Source: Melieria omissa (lineage: Eukaryota > Arthropoda > Insecta > Diptera > Ulidiidae). From it: a stretch of 64,000 bases of DNA. The DNA lies in contig OZ020270.1 of assembly GCA_963971225.1 (NCBI GenBank), forward strand, positions 75,780,432 through 75,844,431, in the 5' to 3' direction. The notes beneath the pieces are model-generated. The model saw only the letters and a program-made list of their open reading frames with translations, made no database searches and was not told where the DNA came from. This document shows positions 32,933-44,467 of this stretch, in pieces; positions within the stretch are counted from its first letter, which is position 1; every line of letters starts with the position of its first letter. The position numbers were made by a program, and so were the translations under genes.

Positions 32933-35900
32933 CACAGTGGCTCAATTTGTCATTTCAGGTTGCAAAATTAATAACTCCTGAACGAATAGAGATAATTGGA
33001 AAATTTTGTTTGCTGTTGATTAGAAATTCATCAGGCTATTGTATTTTCAAAAATGAACTCAATCGAGTTACAGGGTGCTACGTAATACTTTGTCAAAGTT
33101 CGGCTTACTGTAAATAAGAATAATGCGAGCTACAATGATAAGTTTTAGTTGCAAAATTAATGAAAATGCATTAAAAAAGATGAAAAATAATAAGAAATTT
33201 AAGAAATAAGCTGAAAGAGTCAAATTTAAAGATACAAATTAATAAATTTCGCTTTCAAAATTAGAACCAGAATTCGGGAAATTTACGTAAACTTACCTTG
33301 AAATTACCTTTCACCTTGTGTTTATTTATTGTAAATTATTTTAATAGTAATAGTTTTAGTAATAGTAGTTCTAGTAGTGAAATCAGCACTAGTATTATAT
33401 TATTAACAAAAATACTTATATCTGAGTTATGATGATATTTTCCTCTTATTAAATAATATGAAATTTAATTGTTTTCGAAATAATTGTCAGTACTTGGGCT
33501 TGTATCTAATAAACTAAACATCTCTGGAGAGTAATATTTTTGTAATTCTTTTCTTCGCTTAACATATCTTAAAGATGAAATTAGTGGGTCTGATGAAGCT
33601 AAAACCATATTAAATAAATCCTCATTTTGACGCAGACGCGTAGTCTTGCAGGTATTCATGTACCTAAACTTTTTATATTCCTTATTTTTGGACTCTTGGA
33701 CTTCTTCTGACAGCTCTCCAATGGGCAATGGCTGGTACTCTATTACACTTTTGCCGTGAGCTAATATTTTATGCACAGTGGGTGTTAATTTTTTCCAAGG
33801 ATACTTTTGCTGTAATAAGTTGGTAGTCGTTAAAGCATATTCTCCAAATTTGTCAGCATTTACATTTTCTCTACAGCATAAAACATTAAGCAGAACTTGA
33901 AGTCTCTTAATTATTTCGTGGTCGACTCCAGTTAACCTAGCTGTTGTTTCGTCTTTGTCAAAAAATGTCCTAGATGTGTTTCCATCATTACTACTACCAT
34001 AACCTTGTTTTGGCTGGTCCAGTCTTAACCCCATCTCATTGTAGAAAGCATCTTGTATCCTCTTCTTTCTAGCTGCTATTATCTCCTTTGTTAGAGTGGT
34101 TTCATTACTATGGGGGAGTGTATATGCTAGCTTCAAAATAAACTCCATAGTTTTGATTCTAGCATGTAATGGCGACAGTCCATATTCATAATTATGTTCA
34201 TCAGTTATGGATTCATCTAGTGATTGGAAATTTTTTTGCGCTCTCTTGCATATGGGACACGACTGCGTTGATTTCGTGTTTGTTATTTCATTTAAAACTT
34301 TTCCGTCAACCATCGTCAAGTAAAATGTATGCTGAATCGCAATTGTCAAGTCGTTGTTGATTTTATATTCAGTCGGCCCAATTGCAGCAATTTGATCTCG
34401 TATGCTACTAACTGTCGATCTAATGAGATCTGAAGTTTCCTTTGCATATTGAAATAGTATTGGTCGGCAGAAATGTACTGATGAAGGGCTAGGATTCCCC
34501 CAATGTTCTGCAAGTTCGCTCTTTAACCTTAGGGGAACAACAGATGCCATGAACATATTAGAATCCGTAATATTTTCGCCATCAGCTGTTTTTATCGCTT
34601 GCTTATATGTACTTTGACCAGAGGATCCATCGCAACCCCACTTACTTAGTAAGGTTAGATTCTTTGGAAGCGCATTAAGCTCCTGTTCACTTTTGCTGCT
34701 CAAAATTCGTTTCGCAGCATGGTCCATGAGGCTTTGCAGTTCGACTTGAGCTGACACTTCGGTAATTTCGCAGTTATAAGGAACGGCCTCTTTTTTTGCT
34801 GACGTAATGTTGTGATATGCTGGTAGAACATCTGCATTATGTTTTTGCAAGGAACTTCTCAAAATTAAATATTTTTCCTTGGACAATCCTAAGTCCAAAA
34901 ACAATGCTAAAGCTTCATTATGACTATATTTGGTTGGCACCACATTGGGTGGGGTGGGAATACTGTCCTTTATTCTTTGAACTCGATTCGGGCTTGCTAG
35001 TGAAACTGCTTTCACTATAATGCCTTTCATTTTCTCCTGATCCTTATTATATTTCATAGTCAAAGCTTCTGACAGGTGGGTGGTAGTTATTTTTCCCGTT
35101 GCCTCCATAAGCTTCCTTTTTTTAGTGAATGACGCACAGTCCTGAATTGACTTTTTCGGCCTTCCTATTGCCGCCTTTGATGTCGATGGTTGGTCATCGC
35201 TTATGCTTCATGCATCTCCTGCATCGAAGTAAGTTGTTTTTTCCAACCATACCTCATTATTCTGGACAAAATTTAATTTGGTACGGTTTGCCGCAATCCA
35301 TTTCAACTTGATAGTGCGATAAGTCCTGGATATCTTCTTTTTAGTCGTAGATATGTTGGCTGCAGGCAAACTTCCTTCGACGTAACCAATTTCTTCAGTG
35401 ACAGCCAGAACGAACTTCTCCCTTGTCCTCGAAATAGTAAATATTTCAAACAGCTTCGAATTTTTTAAGAACATCTTTGTGCTCCTTCTTCGGTTTAGTT
35501 GCAGTGGCGGAGTTGAAGTCTTGTCTAGTTCAAATTAAATTCAAAACTAACTTCACTTACTCCAAACTCCTTTATTTATAAGTAGGATTTGCATATGCAT
35601 TCAAATAGCAGGTACTAAGCTTCTAGTACTAGCAGGTACCTAAACAGTTGTTAGGTTTTCCCGCGTTGTGGGATTTTTGGGGGTGGGTTTTAGACAGTGC
35701 ACATAGATATAAGTCTGCTTTTTGTTTTCAATAACTAATTGTTTCATTGGCGCGGTTCAACTAAAATACTACTGGCGACTGACTGAGTTTTGCTCAAATT
35801 AAAAAAAAAATTTTATGACAGACACAGTGTTAGTATTTTGTTAAAAACAAAAGCATTACATCAAAGGATACATGACAGCTGATTGCCGGAAATGAAAGCC

Positions 35901-36684
35901 AACTTGTTTTTCGTACATGCGAACTGCGCATCCAGCAAAAGTACTCTTTACTTCGAGCTTACAGCAATATACGCCAAAAAAAAAAGTCGACTCAATATGG
36001 AGTTGCAAGCTTGTATCACATCTTAAATGAAGCCAAAATCCAAATTTGCATGCCCTGGCAACGATTATAATCGCGTGTAATTGATTCACTATCAAAATCT
36101 TGACGAACTTGTTCGAACGCACGCACCCGAAAGCACAAAATTGCGCGAGGTGGCCACAGAAAAATCGCTGTAAAATCCAGTCGGGCAAAATCGGGCACCC
36201 GATCTCTTCAGGGCAGTACTCACAGAAGACTAGTGAACAAATTTCCCAAAGACGGAACCGTGGCACTTATGGCCTTTTTTTTTAAACTCTATCGAAAGTT
36301 CAAAAAGTGTGATAAAAACAGTGCTTCAAGTGAGTGGCTATGAAAAGACAACAACAACAACCAACTTTTTTTTTCTATATTTAATTATTTACTACAAATG
36401 CCTTCTTTTACGATGCCGGTGCAAAAAGTTTCAATTAATTTGCTCCTTTCCGTATTTTAAAACTTCAGCTTTGCCGAAAAAGTGCAAATTGCTGATATTA
36501 TTTCACACTCTAAAAATTGCTCAACTTTGACGGGCTCTACAAGCAAAACTATTTGTCCAATTTAGTTAAGGTTTTCGGATTTCTTAGGTCAAAGCATTTA
36601 TCTATCGGACAATAACAGTTTCCCCCAAATCGAACATGACGAAATCGAATTTTGCAACCTACGCCGGCAGAATCAGCCACTGTG
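32933..36684 (-). mobile_element. Autonomous Transib transposon, TSD CGACG
   Basis: CGACG at 32928-32932 and 36685-36689 matches the CGNCG preference known for Transib. Both ends begin CACAGTGGCT and share AGGTTGCAAAATT starting 20 bp inside the heptamer, so the ends are symmetric. The 3.75-kb element carries one gene on the minus strand (33465-35474) with about 1.2 kb of non-coding sequence upstream and 0.5 kb downstream. No RAG2-like or second gene was seen. Confidence 0.9.
33465..35474 (-). CDS. Transib (RAG1-like) transposase, probably spliced
   Basis: A minus-strand frame from ATG 35474 to the stop at 33465 contains one TGA (35208-35210). That TGA would lie in a 78-bp intron (35252-35175; donor GTATGG, acceptor CAAAG, phase 0); the homologous copy at 58236-61092 has a clear intron at the same place. 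Joined, exons 35474-35253 and 35174-33465 give about 643 residues, a normal length. GRPKKSIQDCASFTKKRKLM follows the intron. Counting from Met 35108: first Asp in KWGCDGSSG (160), second in YLTMVDGKV (268), CPIC (284-287), zinc His pair TVHKILAHG (446, 451) and an acidic block LSEEVQESKNKEYKKF (467-481) that should hold the catalytic Glu. This order is that of the RAG1 core. The weak acceptor is the main doubt; without splicing it would be a pseudogene. Confidence 0.85.
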
Positions 36685-36689
36685 CGACG

Positions 36690-37434
36690 TCTGAGCTGAC
36701 AGAGCTCCTAAAGATGTCATAAATTATGTAGTTAAATGGTAATGCCGATAATAAACTTGTGTTATCGCAAAAGTCGAATGCATTTATTTTACACGAAAGC
36801 TATTAAATACCTTTAAGAAACCTTTCAAATCCTACATTTTAACATCAAAGGTGAAGAAATTCCTAGAAATTAGCATAATTCATCGACAGACGAAACTTAG
36901 TCCTCGCTGTATTGGAAATTCGATAGCTTATTCGTTGTCGATCGAATTTTGCTCATCCCTGTGAAATAAATTGCTACAAGTTGAATTCAACTGAATCTTT
37001 TTTTTTATTTTTTGCAATGCCCGATATGCATTTATTGAGTTTAAAATGAAATCAGTAAATTCTATAAAGTCTATAACGTCGTATAGCAATTTCATTTCGT
37101 TGTTTTTCACAATTCACAACGAAATCAATCAGCAGTTTGCCAATTAAAAATTAGCATCAGCTGACGTAAGAAGAAGAAGCTGACGCGTGAAACGCGCTTC
37201 ATGGAGTTTGACCATTTGCAACGCGAATAACGCGAGAAACGCCATAACACGACAAACCCCGAACGCCTGAAACGCGCTTCATGGAGTTTGGCCATAAGGG
37301 TGATGTTATGCTGCCGGTCACGGGCACCGTATCGGTCACCGGACAATGAACTTTTGATGCCAAATCAAACGATCAAATCAGTGTTTGAATATTCACAATA
37401 GTTGTATCTTATGGCAATGTTATGCTGCCGGTCA
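36690..37434. other. Unassigned DNA with inverted-repeat pieces
   Basis: Contains the right arm of the 32741-37305 inverted repeat and a further GCTGCCGGTCACGG motif near 37310. No coding seen. Confidence 0.4.
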
Positions 37435-38265
37435 CGGATGACGGTTACGAATAAAATTGTTCTTGTTTCAATGTAAACGAGAAAATTGGGAGAGCGAGCG
37501 AGATGATAAAATTTGACCGCACCGATCAACGGATAATGAGGCTTTCGATGCCAAATTAAACGATGAGATCAGTGTTGCGTCGTGAGATTATTCGCAATAG
37601 TTGTGTTTTGGAAACAAATTTGTTCCCTTTTGGTGAAAATGTGTATGGAATGAACAAGAAAATGGTTGGGAGCAACCCGCATCACTAGCGTGTGTATAAA
37701 CTTGTGTTTTCGGTGAAAAAGGAGGTAGAAATATGGAAATTTAAATGGTAAAGAAATATTGTGATACTTTCACACACATTTTATGTTAATTTCATAATTA
37801 AAATGTCGGCCCAATCAAATACTGAGGCGCTGATAGCATTGTTCCAGGAGCAGGAATCCCTTTAGAAATGTGTGCTATTCAGACCGATGCAAACGCTTCT
37901 TTTGTATTTTAATTGAAAATTATATGCGAAAAAGTAGTCTCAATAAAAAGTGCGAGAAAAGTAGTAAAAGTAAGCGAAAGCCGCAATAGTGACCAGTGAT
38001 CAAATGACCTTCGGTCACTCTCTCTCACTCTTTTTACGCTCTCGTTTCGATTTGTACTCTATGCCGAAAGCATGTTATGCTGAAAATGGAACAAATTTCT
38101 TCCCAAAACATAACTATACACAACTAATCTCACGACACAACACTGATTTGATCGCTTAATTCTGCATCGAAAACCTCATTATCCGGTGGCTGATGCGGTA
38201 AAATGTTACTCTCTCGCTCGATCTCTCAATTTTAACATTGTCCTAAAAGGAACAACAAGATTCGG
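37435..38265. mobile_element. Foldback element
   Basis: The left arm (about 37450-37630: TTGTTTCAATGTAAACGAG ... GGAAACAAATTTGTTCC) is the imperfect complement of the right arm (about 38085-38265: GGAACAAATTTCTTCCC ... TTAACATTGTCCTAAAAGG). CTCTCGCTCG blocks are symmetric. The loop (37640-38080) has no recognised gene. The family is shared with 32584-32726. Confidence 0.6.
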
Positions 38266-38639
38266 TTACACTCGGACACACGTACTATTCGCACAAATGC
38301 ATCCTCTGTCAGCCTTAAAGTTTATCGTTTGTTGCAGCGTTAGTGATCTTAATGGAAAACCAAACAAAACTCAAAACAGAGAACTTTAAATGAACGGTTC
38401 GTTTAGTGGTCACGGATAGTTTATTACCTCGTTCATACGACAGTTCAAGTTGCTATGAATCAATACGCATCGACTTAACACAGCCATATGAAGACAATTT
38501 CAAACCGCCTTGAACGTTTTAAGCGTATCAAGTCAATGCGCTTTTCATATGAGTTCTTATATTTTTAAGTTGCTTCGAAAATACGTATCATATAAACCGA
38601 GGACTGTAACAGTTATAAGTTTTATTATAAAAATCAATG

Positions 38640-39514
38640 TTTAAGAGGTTTTTTTGACTTTTATTTAATGACTCAAAAAAAATATCACATATTTTTTATT
38701 TATATTTTAAAAATCCTTTGATAGCAATTGTTTTTGATTCTTTTAATATTAGTCCACAAATAACAGTTTTATTTCGATTTTTATTTTATTTATCGCATGA
38801 TAACAATTATTGGTGACTTTTATTTTTTTAGTCATTAATAAAAATCATTCAATGACATTTATTTTTAAAGTCGCCAATAAAAATCAGTAAGTGACTTTTA
38901 TTTATAAAAGTCATCAATAAAAGTCATTCAATGACTTTTATTTTTTAAGTCAACAGCAAAACTCATTTAATGACTTTTATTTTTTAAGTCATCAATAAAA
39001 ATCATTCGGTGACTTATATTGATGACTTTTATAAATAAAAGTCATCAATATAAATCATTCAGTGACTTTTATTTTAAGTCACAATATAAAAGTAAATTTC
39101 AATAATTGCACTACTGGATTTAATAAATATCGAAATGTTTATGGAAAAATCATAACTTTTGCATGCATTAATGAAAATGACTTTTATATTGCGACTTAAA
39201 AAATAAAAGTCACTGAATGATTTTTATTGATGACTTGAAAAATAAAAGTCATTGAATGATTTTTTTGATGGCTTTTATAAATAAAAGTCATTGAATGATT
39301 TTTATTGATGACATTTATAAATAAAAGTCACTTACTGATTTTCATTGATGACTTAACAAACAAATAACCAATAATTGTTATCATACGACAAATAAAATAC
39401 AAATCTAAATAAAACTGTTATTTGTGGACTAATATTAAAAAAATCAAAAATAATTGTTATTAAAGGATTTTTAAAATATAAATAAAAAATAACTCTTATT
39501 CTAAAAAAACTCTA
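38640..39514. mobile_element. Large palindromic foldback with internal repeats
   Basis: The arms are each about 430 bp (left TTTAAGAGGTTTTTTTGAC, right AAAAAAACTCTAA), mirror images around about 39110. The inner part of each arm is a tandem array of roughly 25-30-bp units built on GACTTTTATT and AAGTCATCAATAAAA. The arm parts outside the array (for example AATTGTTATCATACGACAAA) are single copy and conserved between arms. Non-coding. Confidence 0.7.
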
Positions 39515-39807
39515 AAAAAATGTATTGCCAAGTTTCATTCTCCGTGCGCAAAGAAATGTATTGGTATATTTCATTTATTTGTATGACTCTTCCTTCATAG
39601 TAAAGTTTTCAAATATAGTTTTCATAAATAACTGTTATTTCCGGTATAAACCGTTAAACATATTCAAAGTGCTTTAAAAATCAGGTGATGGTTATTAATT
39701 ATCTTTTTGTGTATTTTCAAATAAAAAAACAAGCAAAACTAACAACTGATTCAATAACAGCTTAACACACTTTTCAAACAGTCTTCAGTGAATTCGATTC
39801 TAAAATC

Positions 39808-39897
39808 AATGTACATAATATGTACATACATATTATGTATAAATGCATACATATACATATTACATAATATAATATGTACATACATATTATGTATAAA
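39808..39897. repeat. Short AT-rich tandem/palindromic repeat
   Basis: Two copies of AATATGTACATACATATTAT followed by GTATAAA, separated by ACATATACATATTAC. Simple-sequence type; no function suggested. Confidence 0.6.
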
Positions 39898-40372
39898 CAC
39901 CTAGCTCAAAGCGTATCGTGTCAATGCGAATCGACTGGGACCGTCGTATAAACGTGGTATATGTTTAGATGCCGCAGGTGTAATTGACACTTCTGACAAT
40001 AAGTATGAAAAAACATTACGTTTCGTAAAACCAACGTACCCACATGTATGTATTTTCTTAATGATTCGTTTTCCGGTATTGTGCCGCGAGCAGTGTTGAG
40101 AGTTAAGCCTTTATTTGTTTAGCCTTGCAATTTAGCCTTTAATTATTAGCCTTGCAATTTAGGATTAAGCTTCGTGGCTTTTTCCTAGCCTTTTCTTATT
40201 TTCAAACTACCTGGTTTTTTTGAAGAAAAATCTTATAAATACATTAAATTATTGTATGAATTCAATGCAACGCTGTATTTTGTAAGCTATACAATTTAGT
40301 TTTTTAATCCTACCATGCAGCAACGCTCAGTTGAGATAATATTTAGTGCAATGAAAATACGAAAGACTAATG

Positions 40373-41360
40373 TCCTGTTCAGGTAGCCAAAGAAATTGAG
40401 GCAATTTAGATCTTAATTGAGTTTATCTCTTTTGCTGCCTCCACACGTCAATTTATACCCAATTCATACAGCCAACTTTATTGCGCAATTTAGACTTTTC
40501 TAAATTTAGGTCTAAATTGAGTAAATTTTTCATACGAAAATCTCAATTTAGCTAATTAGCGCTAAATTTACCATAAATTGAGTTCGATTTGCCATGCAAC
40601 CCTATCTCGTGCTGTTATCAATAAACGAATTCTTTCACCATAGACCGAACCAAAAAAAAAACGAGAAACTGAAACAAAAATGAGAAACTGAATAAGGGAA
40701 AAGATGTTTGTTAACAATTGTTTTCTTTGAAATTTGGTTTTAAAATTGCGTTCATCAAGTGAGATGTTGAATAATTGTTTTCTTCCGGCAAAACAAAAAC
40801 ATTTTCTTTAATGTTTCAACTTTATTGATAACTGCTAAATTGCGGTGTAAGCTAAGTTTAGCTGTGTGAACAACAAAAGCAATAAATTGAGTTAATTTTT
40901 ATTGGCTATCTGAACAGGAAATTATGCCTCAATTTAGCTGTTATCAAACACATTTTTGTTTGACAGAAGAAAGGTTTTCTGTTTTTGTAAAAAAACTTTC
41001 TTAAAAACATTTATTGAACATTTATCAATATTTATTCTACATACCTACTGATTCGCACAATTTTTAAACGAAATTTCACAACAAACAAATATTAGCAAAC
41101 GTCTTTCGCTTCTGTCAGCTTCTAATTTTTCTTTTGGTTCAGCCTATTATGAATGATCTTGTTTATCGATCACAGTACGACATAGGGTTGCATGGCAAAT
41201 CGAACTCATTTTATGATTAATGTAGTTGTTAATTGCAACTTACTAAATTTAGATTTTTGTGTGATAAATCCAGCTCACTTTAGACCTAAATTCAATTGGG
41301 GATTAATTTGAGAAAATGTCTAAATTGCGCAATTTAGCTGGCTGTCTGAATAGGTTGTAA
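40373..41360. repeat. Mosaic of nested inverted repeats
   Basis: CCTGTTCAGGTAGCCAA (40373) pairs with TTGGCTATCTGAACAGG (about 40903). AGTTCGATTTGCCATGCAAC (about 40582) pairs with GTTGCATGGCAAATCGAACT (about 41187), extending outward through TATCTCGTGCTG/CAGTACGACATA. ATTGCGCAATTTAG occurs in both. A third related arm (GCTGGCTGTCTGAACAG) is at about 41905-41925. At least two foldback copies of one family appear nested or recombined; ends were not resolved. Confidence 0.5.
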
Positions 41361-41424
41361 TTGCAATTTTCTAAATCGAGATTTTTGTATGGCGAATTGA
41401 GTTTAATTTAATACTGTAATCCTA

Positions 41425-41890
41425 CCGAGTGCTTAAATACATTTAAGAGCTCTGTTAAGTTTGAGAACTGTCAAGTGTTTCCACCGAAAATGAGTTAATT
41501 TTAACAGCTAGTTTTTGTTTACATTTTTATTTGGAAGTCAAGTTCTGCATTTATTTCTGGGCAGCCACAGACGTCCATCGCCGCCATCTCCTTGCATACG
41601 TTTCGCGGTGAAAACGCTTGACAGTTCTCAAATATAACAGATGTAGATGATACCCACGCGTTGGGTCCTCCTAACGTCACAAACACTTAACGTTTCAGTT
41701 TTAACTCAATCAACTGATTTATTCAAATCGTATTTTAATATATATTGGAATAATTGTTCAGGGCTACGCGCGTGCTCTCTCGTCGGCCAACCAGCAAGAA
41801 CGAATGCCCCGGGTTGCCACCTTATTCCCGGTCTTCAGGGTTGTCAACACAGAGCTCTTAAATGCATTTAAGCGCTCGGTGAAAATACAG
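41425..41890. repeat. Foldback split by a solo LTR
   Basis: The left arm ACCGAGTGCTTAAATACATT ... AGAACTGTCAA is the complement of the right arm TTGACAGTTCTCAAATATAAC ... AAATGCATTTAAGCGCTCGGT, once the insertion at 41642-41849 is skipped. Stem about 60 bp, loop about 120 bp. Ends not fixed. Confidence 0.65.
41642..41849. mobile_element. Solo LTR, TSD CAGA
   Basis: 208 bp running TGTAGATGATACC ... GGGTTGTCAACA (TG...CA), flanked by the 4-bp duplication CAGA at 41638-41641 and 41850-41853. The other arm of the surrounding foldback gives the empty site AACAGAGCTCTT, which matches exactly when the LTR and one CAGA are ignored. A 4-bp duplication fits the gypsy group. The internal region was lost by LTR-LTR recombination. 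Confidence 0.75.
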
Positions 41891-42120
41891 TATTAATTGC
41901 GCAATTTGGCTGGCTGTCTGAACAGAGCACAGCATAATAAAACAATATACAGAACGCGTAACTATTTTGAAGAACATTTTCTTGCGGGTTCCTGCGGTGC
42001 GACCCGTTCATGGGCGCGAAGGAATGCAGTAAAGGGGACGACAACGCAAAAGCCTGAGAACATAAATAAATAATCTGTGAGAGCGCAAAATCAAATTTCA
42101 AAGTAGCAAACAAATGGAAG

Positions 42121-44459
42121 CAGTGCTGCCGTTTTCAATTTTTTTTCAGTAGTACAATTTATGTTTTTTGGGTAGTATTTATGGACTTTGAGTAGTACAC
42201 ATGCATATTTTCTTAACAGTGTAAAAAATCGCACGGATTCATCAACTACTAAATCAAATACCAAGTTTCCAAACACATTGGCAATTTTATTTATAGAAAA
42301 GTGAAAGAACAATGTAATGTAATTACAAAAAAGCATATAAACAAAAAGTATATGTTGTTATTATATACTAATAGTTATTTGTTCGGTGGCAAAGCAATAA
42401 TCGCTCAAGTCCATAAGTCTTTTTTGGAAAAGCACGTTTAAAGGAATAGGCTAGCACCCTGAACTCAATGATGTCTTTAGTCGACCTAAGCGATAATCGT
42501 GTTTGACCACAAATTTAATCATACTAATACTTCTTTTTCGATGGACTTCAATGGAAAAAATCTATAAAGCTTTTATAAAATACTTAATAATAACCAAAAT
42601 GTACTTTATATAATAGTGGAATTATATCAGGCGTGGTTTAGCATGATTTACATATTTGCTGATATTTTTCTCAAATAGGGTAAAAACTGGCAACAATATA
42701 GTAGCTTAATATTTTCATATCTAGAATACGTATAATTTCTCGCCTAATTCAGCCCAATTTATAACTATTTGCCTATGGATGTACTTCAAAAACCCCATTT
42801 CAAAGATATTTTTATAAAAAAATAAAAAAATTTATCCCGAAATTTGTTTTTTTTAATGTTTTTTAAAATTCCATAACAAATTTTATGTGTTATTAAAATG
42901 TTCTATTAATATCAAATATCGTTGGAATATTCCTTTTAGCACTTCAAGCAAACAAACAAGAGAAACCAATCATTGCAAAAAAAAAAACGAAACCCGACGA
43001 AACAAATTTTGGATTTATAATATTAAAATAAAATATTTTGTATTATATTCTTCTATTCTTAAAAATGGCATAATTGGGAATGCGATAATTTTGAGCATAC
43101 TTTAAATTTAAGGGGGTCAATACGTGTAAACGGTATATTTTTGGAATCGCGTGTACGCCGGAAAAAATTAATGCAATGTAAAATTTTTTGTTTCATTCTT
43201 TTATTAAAAGGTAACAGTGCAAGAAAAAAAATTTTTTTTTTGGCGCACTCAAAATGGCGGCGGTGGTGGGGGCCCAACGTTGGGCCCAGATTCTAGTAGA
43301 AGTTGTGCCGGCGCCTCAAAAATCATCTAAAAAATATTGCTTTTAGTTATTATGAGAAAATATATGTACCTTCTAAACGAACTAACAAAAAAAAATATTT
43401 TCTCGAAAATACAAAAATACGCTCCAACCGAAAAAAATCACCTTTTTTTCTTGATTGCCTGAAAATGGCGCCGCGGATTTAGCCAAAAATAATAAAATGT
43501 TTAGTTAGTTTAGAAGTTCTATGTTTTAAAAAGTTCCTGCCCAAATTTTAGATCAGTGGGACTAAAACTTGCCGAGATATTCTACTTCCATTCTCAAAAC
43601 CCAGTGTTTCGAAATAATTCGGTTTAACCTTTGCGTTACCGATATCATGCGGAACGAATTGACCATCAATAAAGCGCTGCTGCAGGGGAACGGGTCATCA
43701 GAATTAAAAACCACTTGAGGGGGATATTCTTAAGAACCCCTGGAGTCTATTTCACAAAAAACAATTTGAAAAATTTTGTAAATTTACACGTATTGACCCC
43801 CTTAAATTATTTATACTTTATACTCTTTTATTTCATTTTTGAATTTTGCATCCGTTGCGCTGTTTTCAAATTCTATCACTTTATCAAAAGCTTATTTCAT
43901 ATGATTACAATACTGTGAACAGCATGTGGCATGTGGCAACGCGGTTAAAAAAGGTGTCATTATCACTTTAGTCGCACAACGGTAACACTACAACGAGCTC
44001 AATTGCTTGATTGCAAAAGGATATTTGGCTAGAAATAAAAAACGACAACGTTGGCTTAAACTTCGTGCTTCGGTAATGTTCAGTTCGGTAACATGTTTGT
44101 ATATTCTTTTCTAATAGTCTTACTTAGAATCACGGTTGCCACTCAGCTAAAATTGTTTGCACCAAAATTTTCCCAAAAAAGGCCCAAAGTGGAAGAAAAA
44201 GGACCATTTTATGTGTTCTGCAAATTGTTTTTTTAACACCAAAGCAAAACATAACTTTTATATATTTTTTTTTATTTTTTGCTTGTACACTTTTCTATAA
44301 AAAAGGCCCAAATGGACCATAAGTGCCTTAAATATGAAATAAAATTGCTAAAACTTATGTTTCAGAAAATAGTAGTATAATCGGCTTGTGGGTAGTACGG
44401 TAGTACAAATGACGAAATAGTAGTAAAATACTACTATAGTAGTACGTTTGGCAGCACTG
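42121..44459. mobile_element. Non-autonomous hAT element, TSD AATGGAAG
   Basis: The 8-bp duplication AATGGAAG lies at 42113-42120 and 44460-44467. The ends are CAGTGCTGCCGTTTTC and TACGTTTGGCAGCACTG. Subterminal GTAGTA/TACTAC motifs recur near both ends. A TTAA element is inserted at 43112-43801. No transposase coding recognised. Confidence 0.85.
43112..43801. mobile_element. TTAA-flanked MITE, GGGGGTC ends
   Basis: TTAA at 43108-43111 and 43802-43805. The ends are GGGGGTCAATACGTGTAAA and its exact complement TTTACACGTATTGACCCCC. The interior has no convincing gene. Related end sequence to 12781-13446. Confidence 0.75.
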
Positions 44460-44467
44460 AATGGAAG

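Larger units (their letters stand above)
32741..37305. repeat. Inverted-repeat element split by the autonomous Transib
   Basis: TCACCCTAATGGTCAAACTC at 32741 is the near complement of GAGTTTGGCCATAAGGGTGA ending about 37303. Both continue inward with CATRAAGCGCGTTTCARGCG. A further copy of the arm motif, ATGGAGTTTGACCATT, occurs at 37200. The Transib (32933-36684) sits inside. Element ends are not fixed. Confidence 0.55.

Noticed and set aside
35856..36266. 136-residue minus-strand open frame upstream of the Transib gene, possible RAG2-like partner
   Set aside because: No kelch-type repeats or any recognisable motif; codons look random. Treated as non-coding.
32933..36684. 12/23 asymmetry in the intact Transib
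   Set aside because: Both ends have the shared GCAAAATT block at the same distance (22-23 bp), so this family is symmetric.
38640..39514. CRISPR-like array
   Set aside because: Units are mirrored and variable, with no uniform spacers, and the sequence is eukaryotic. It is a foldback with an internal minisatellite.
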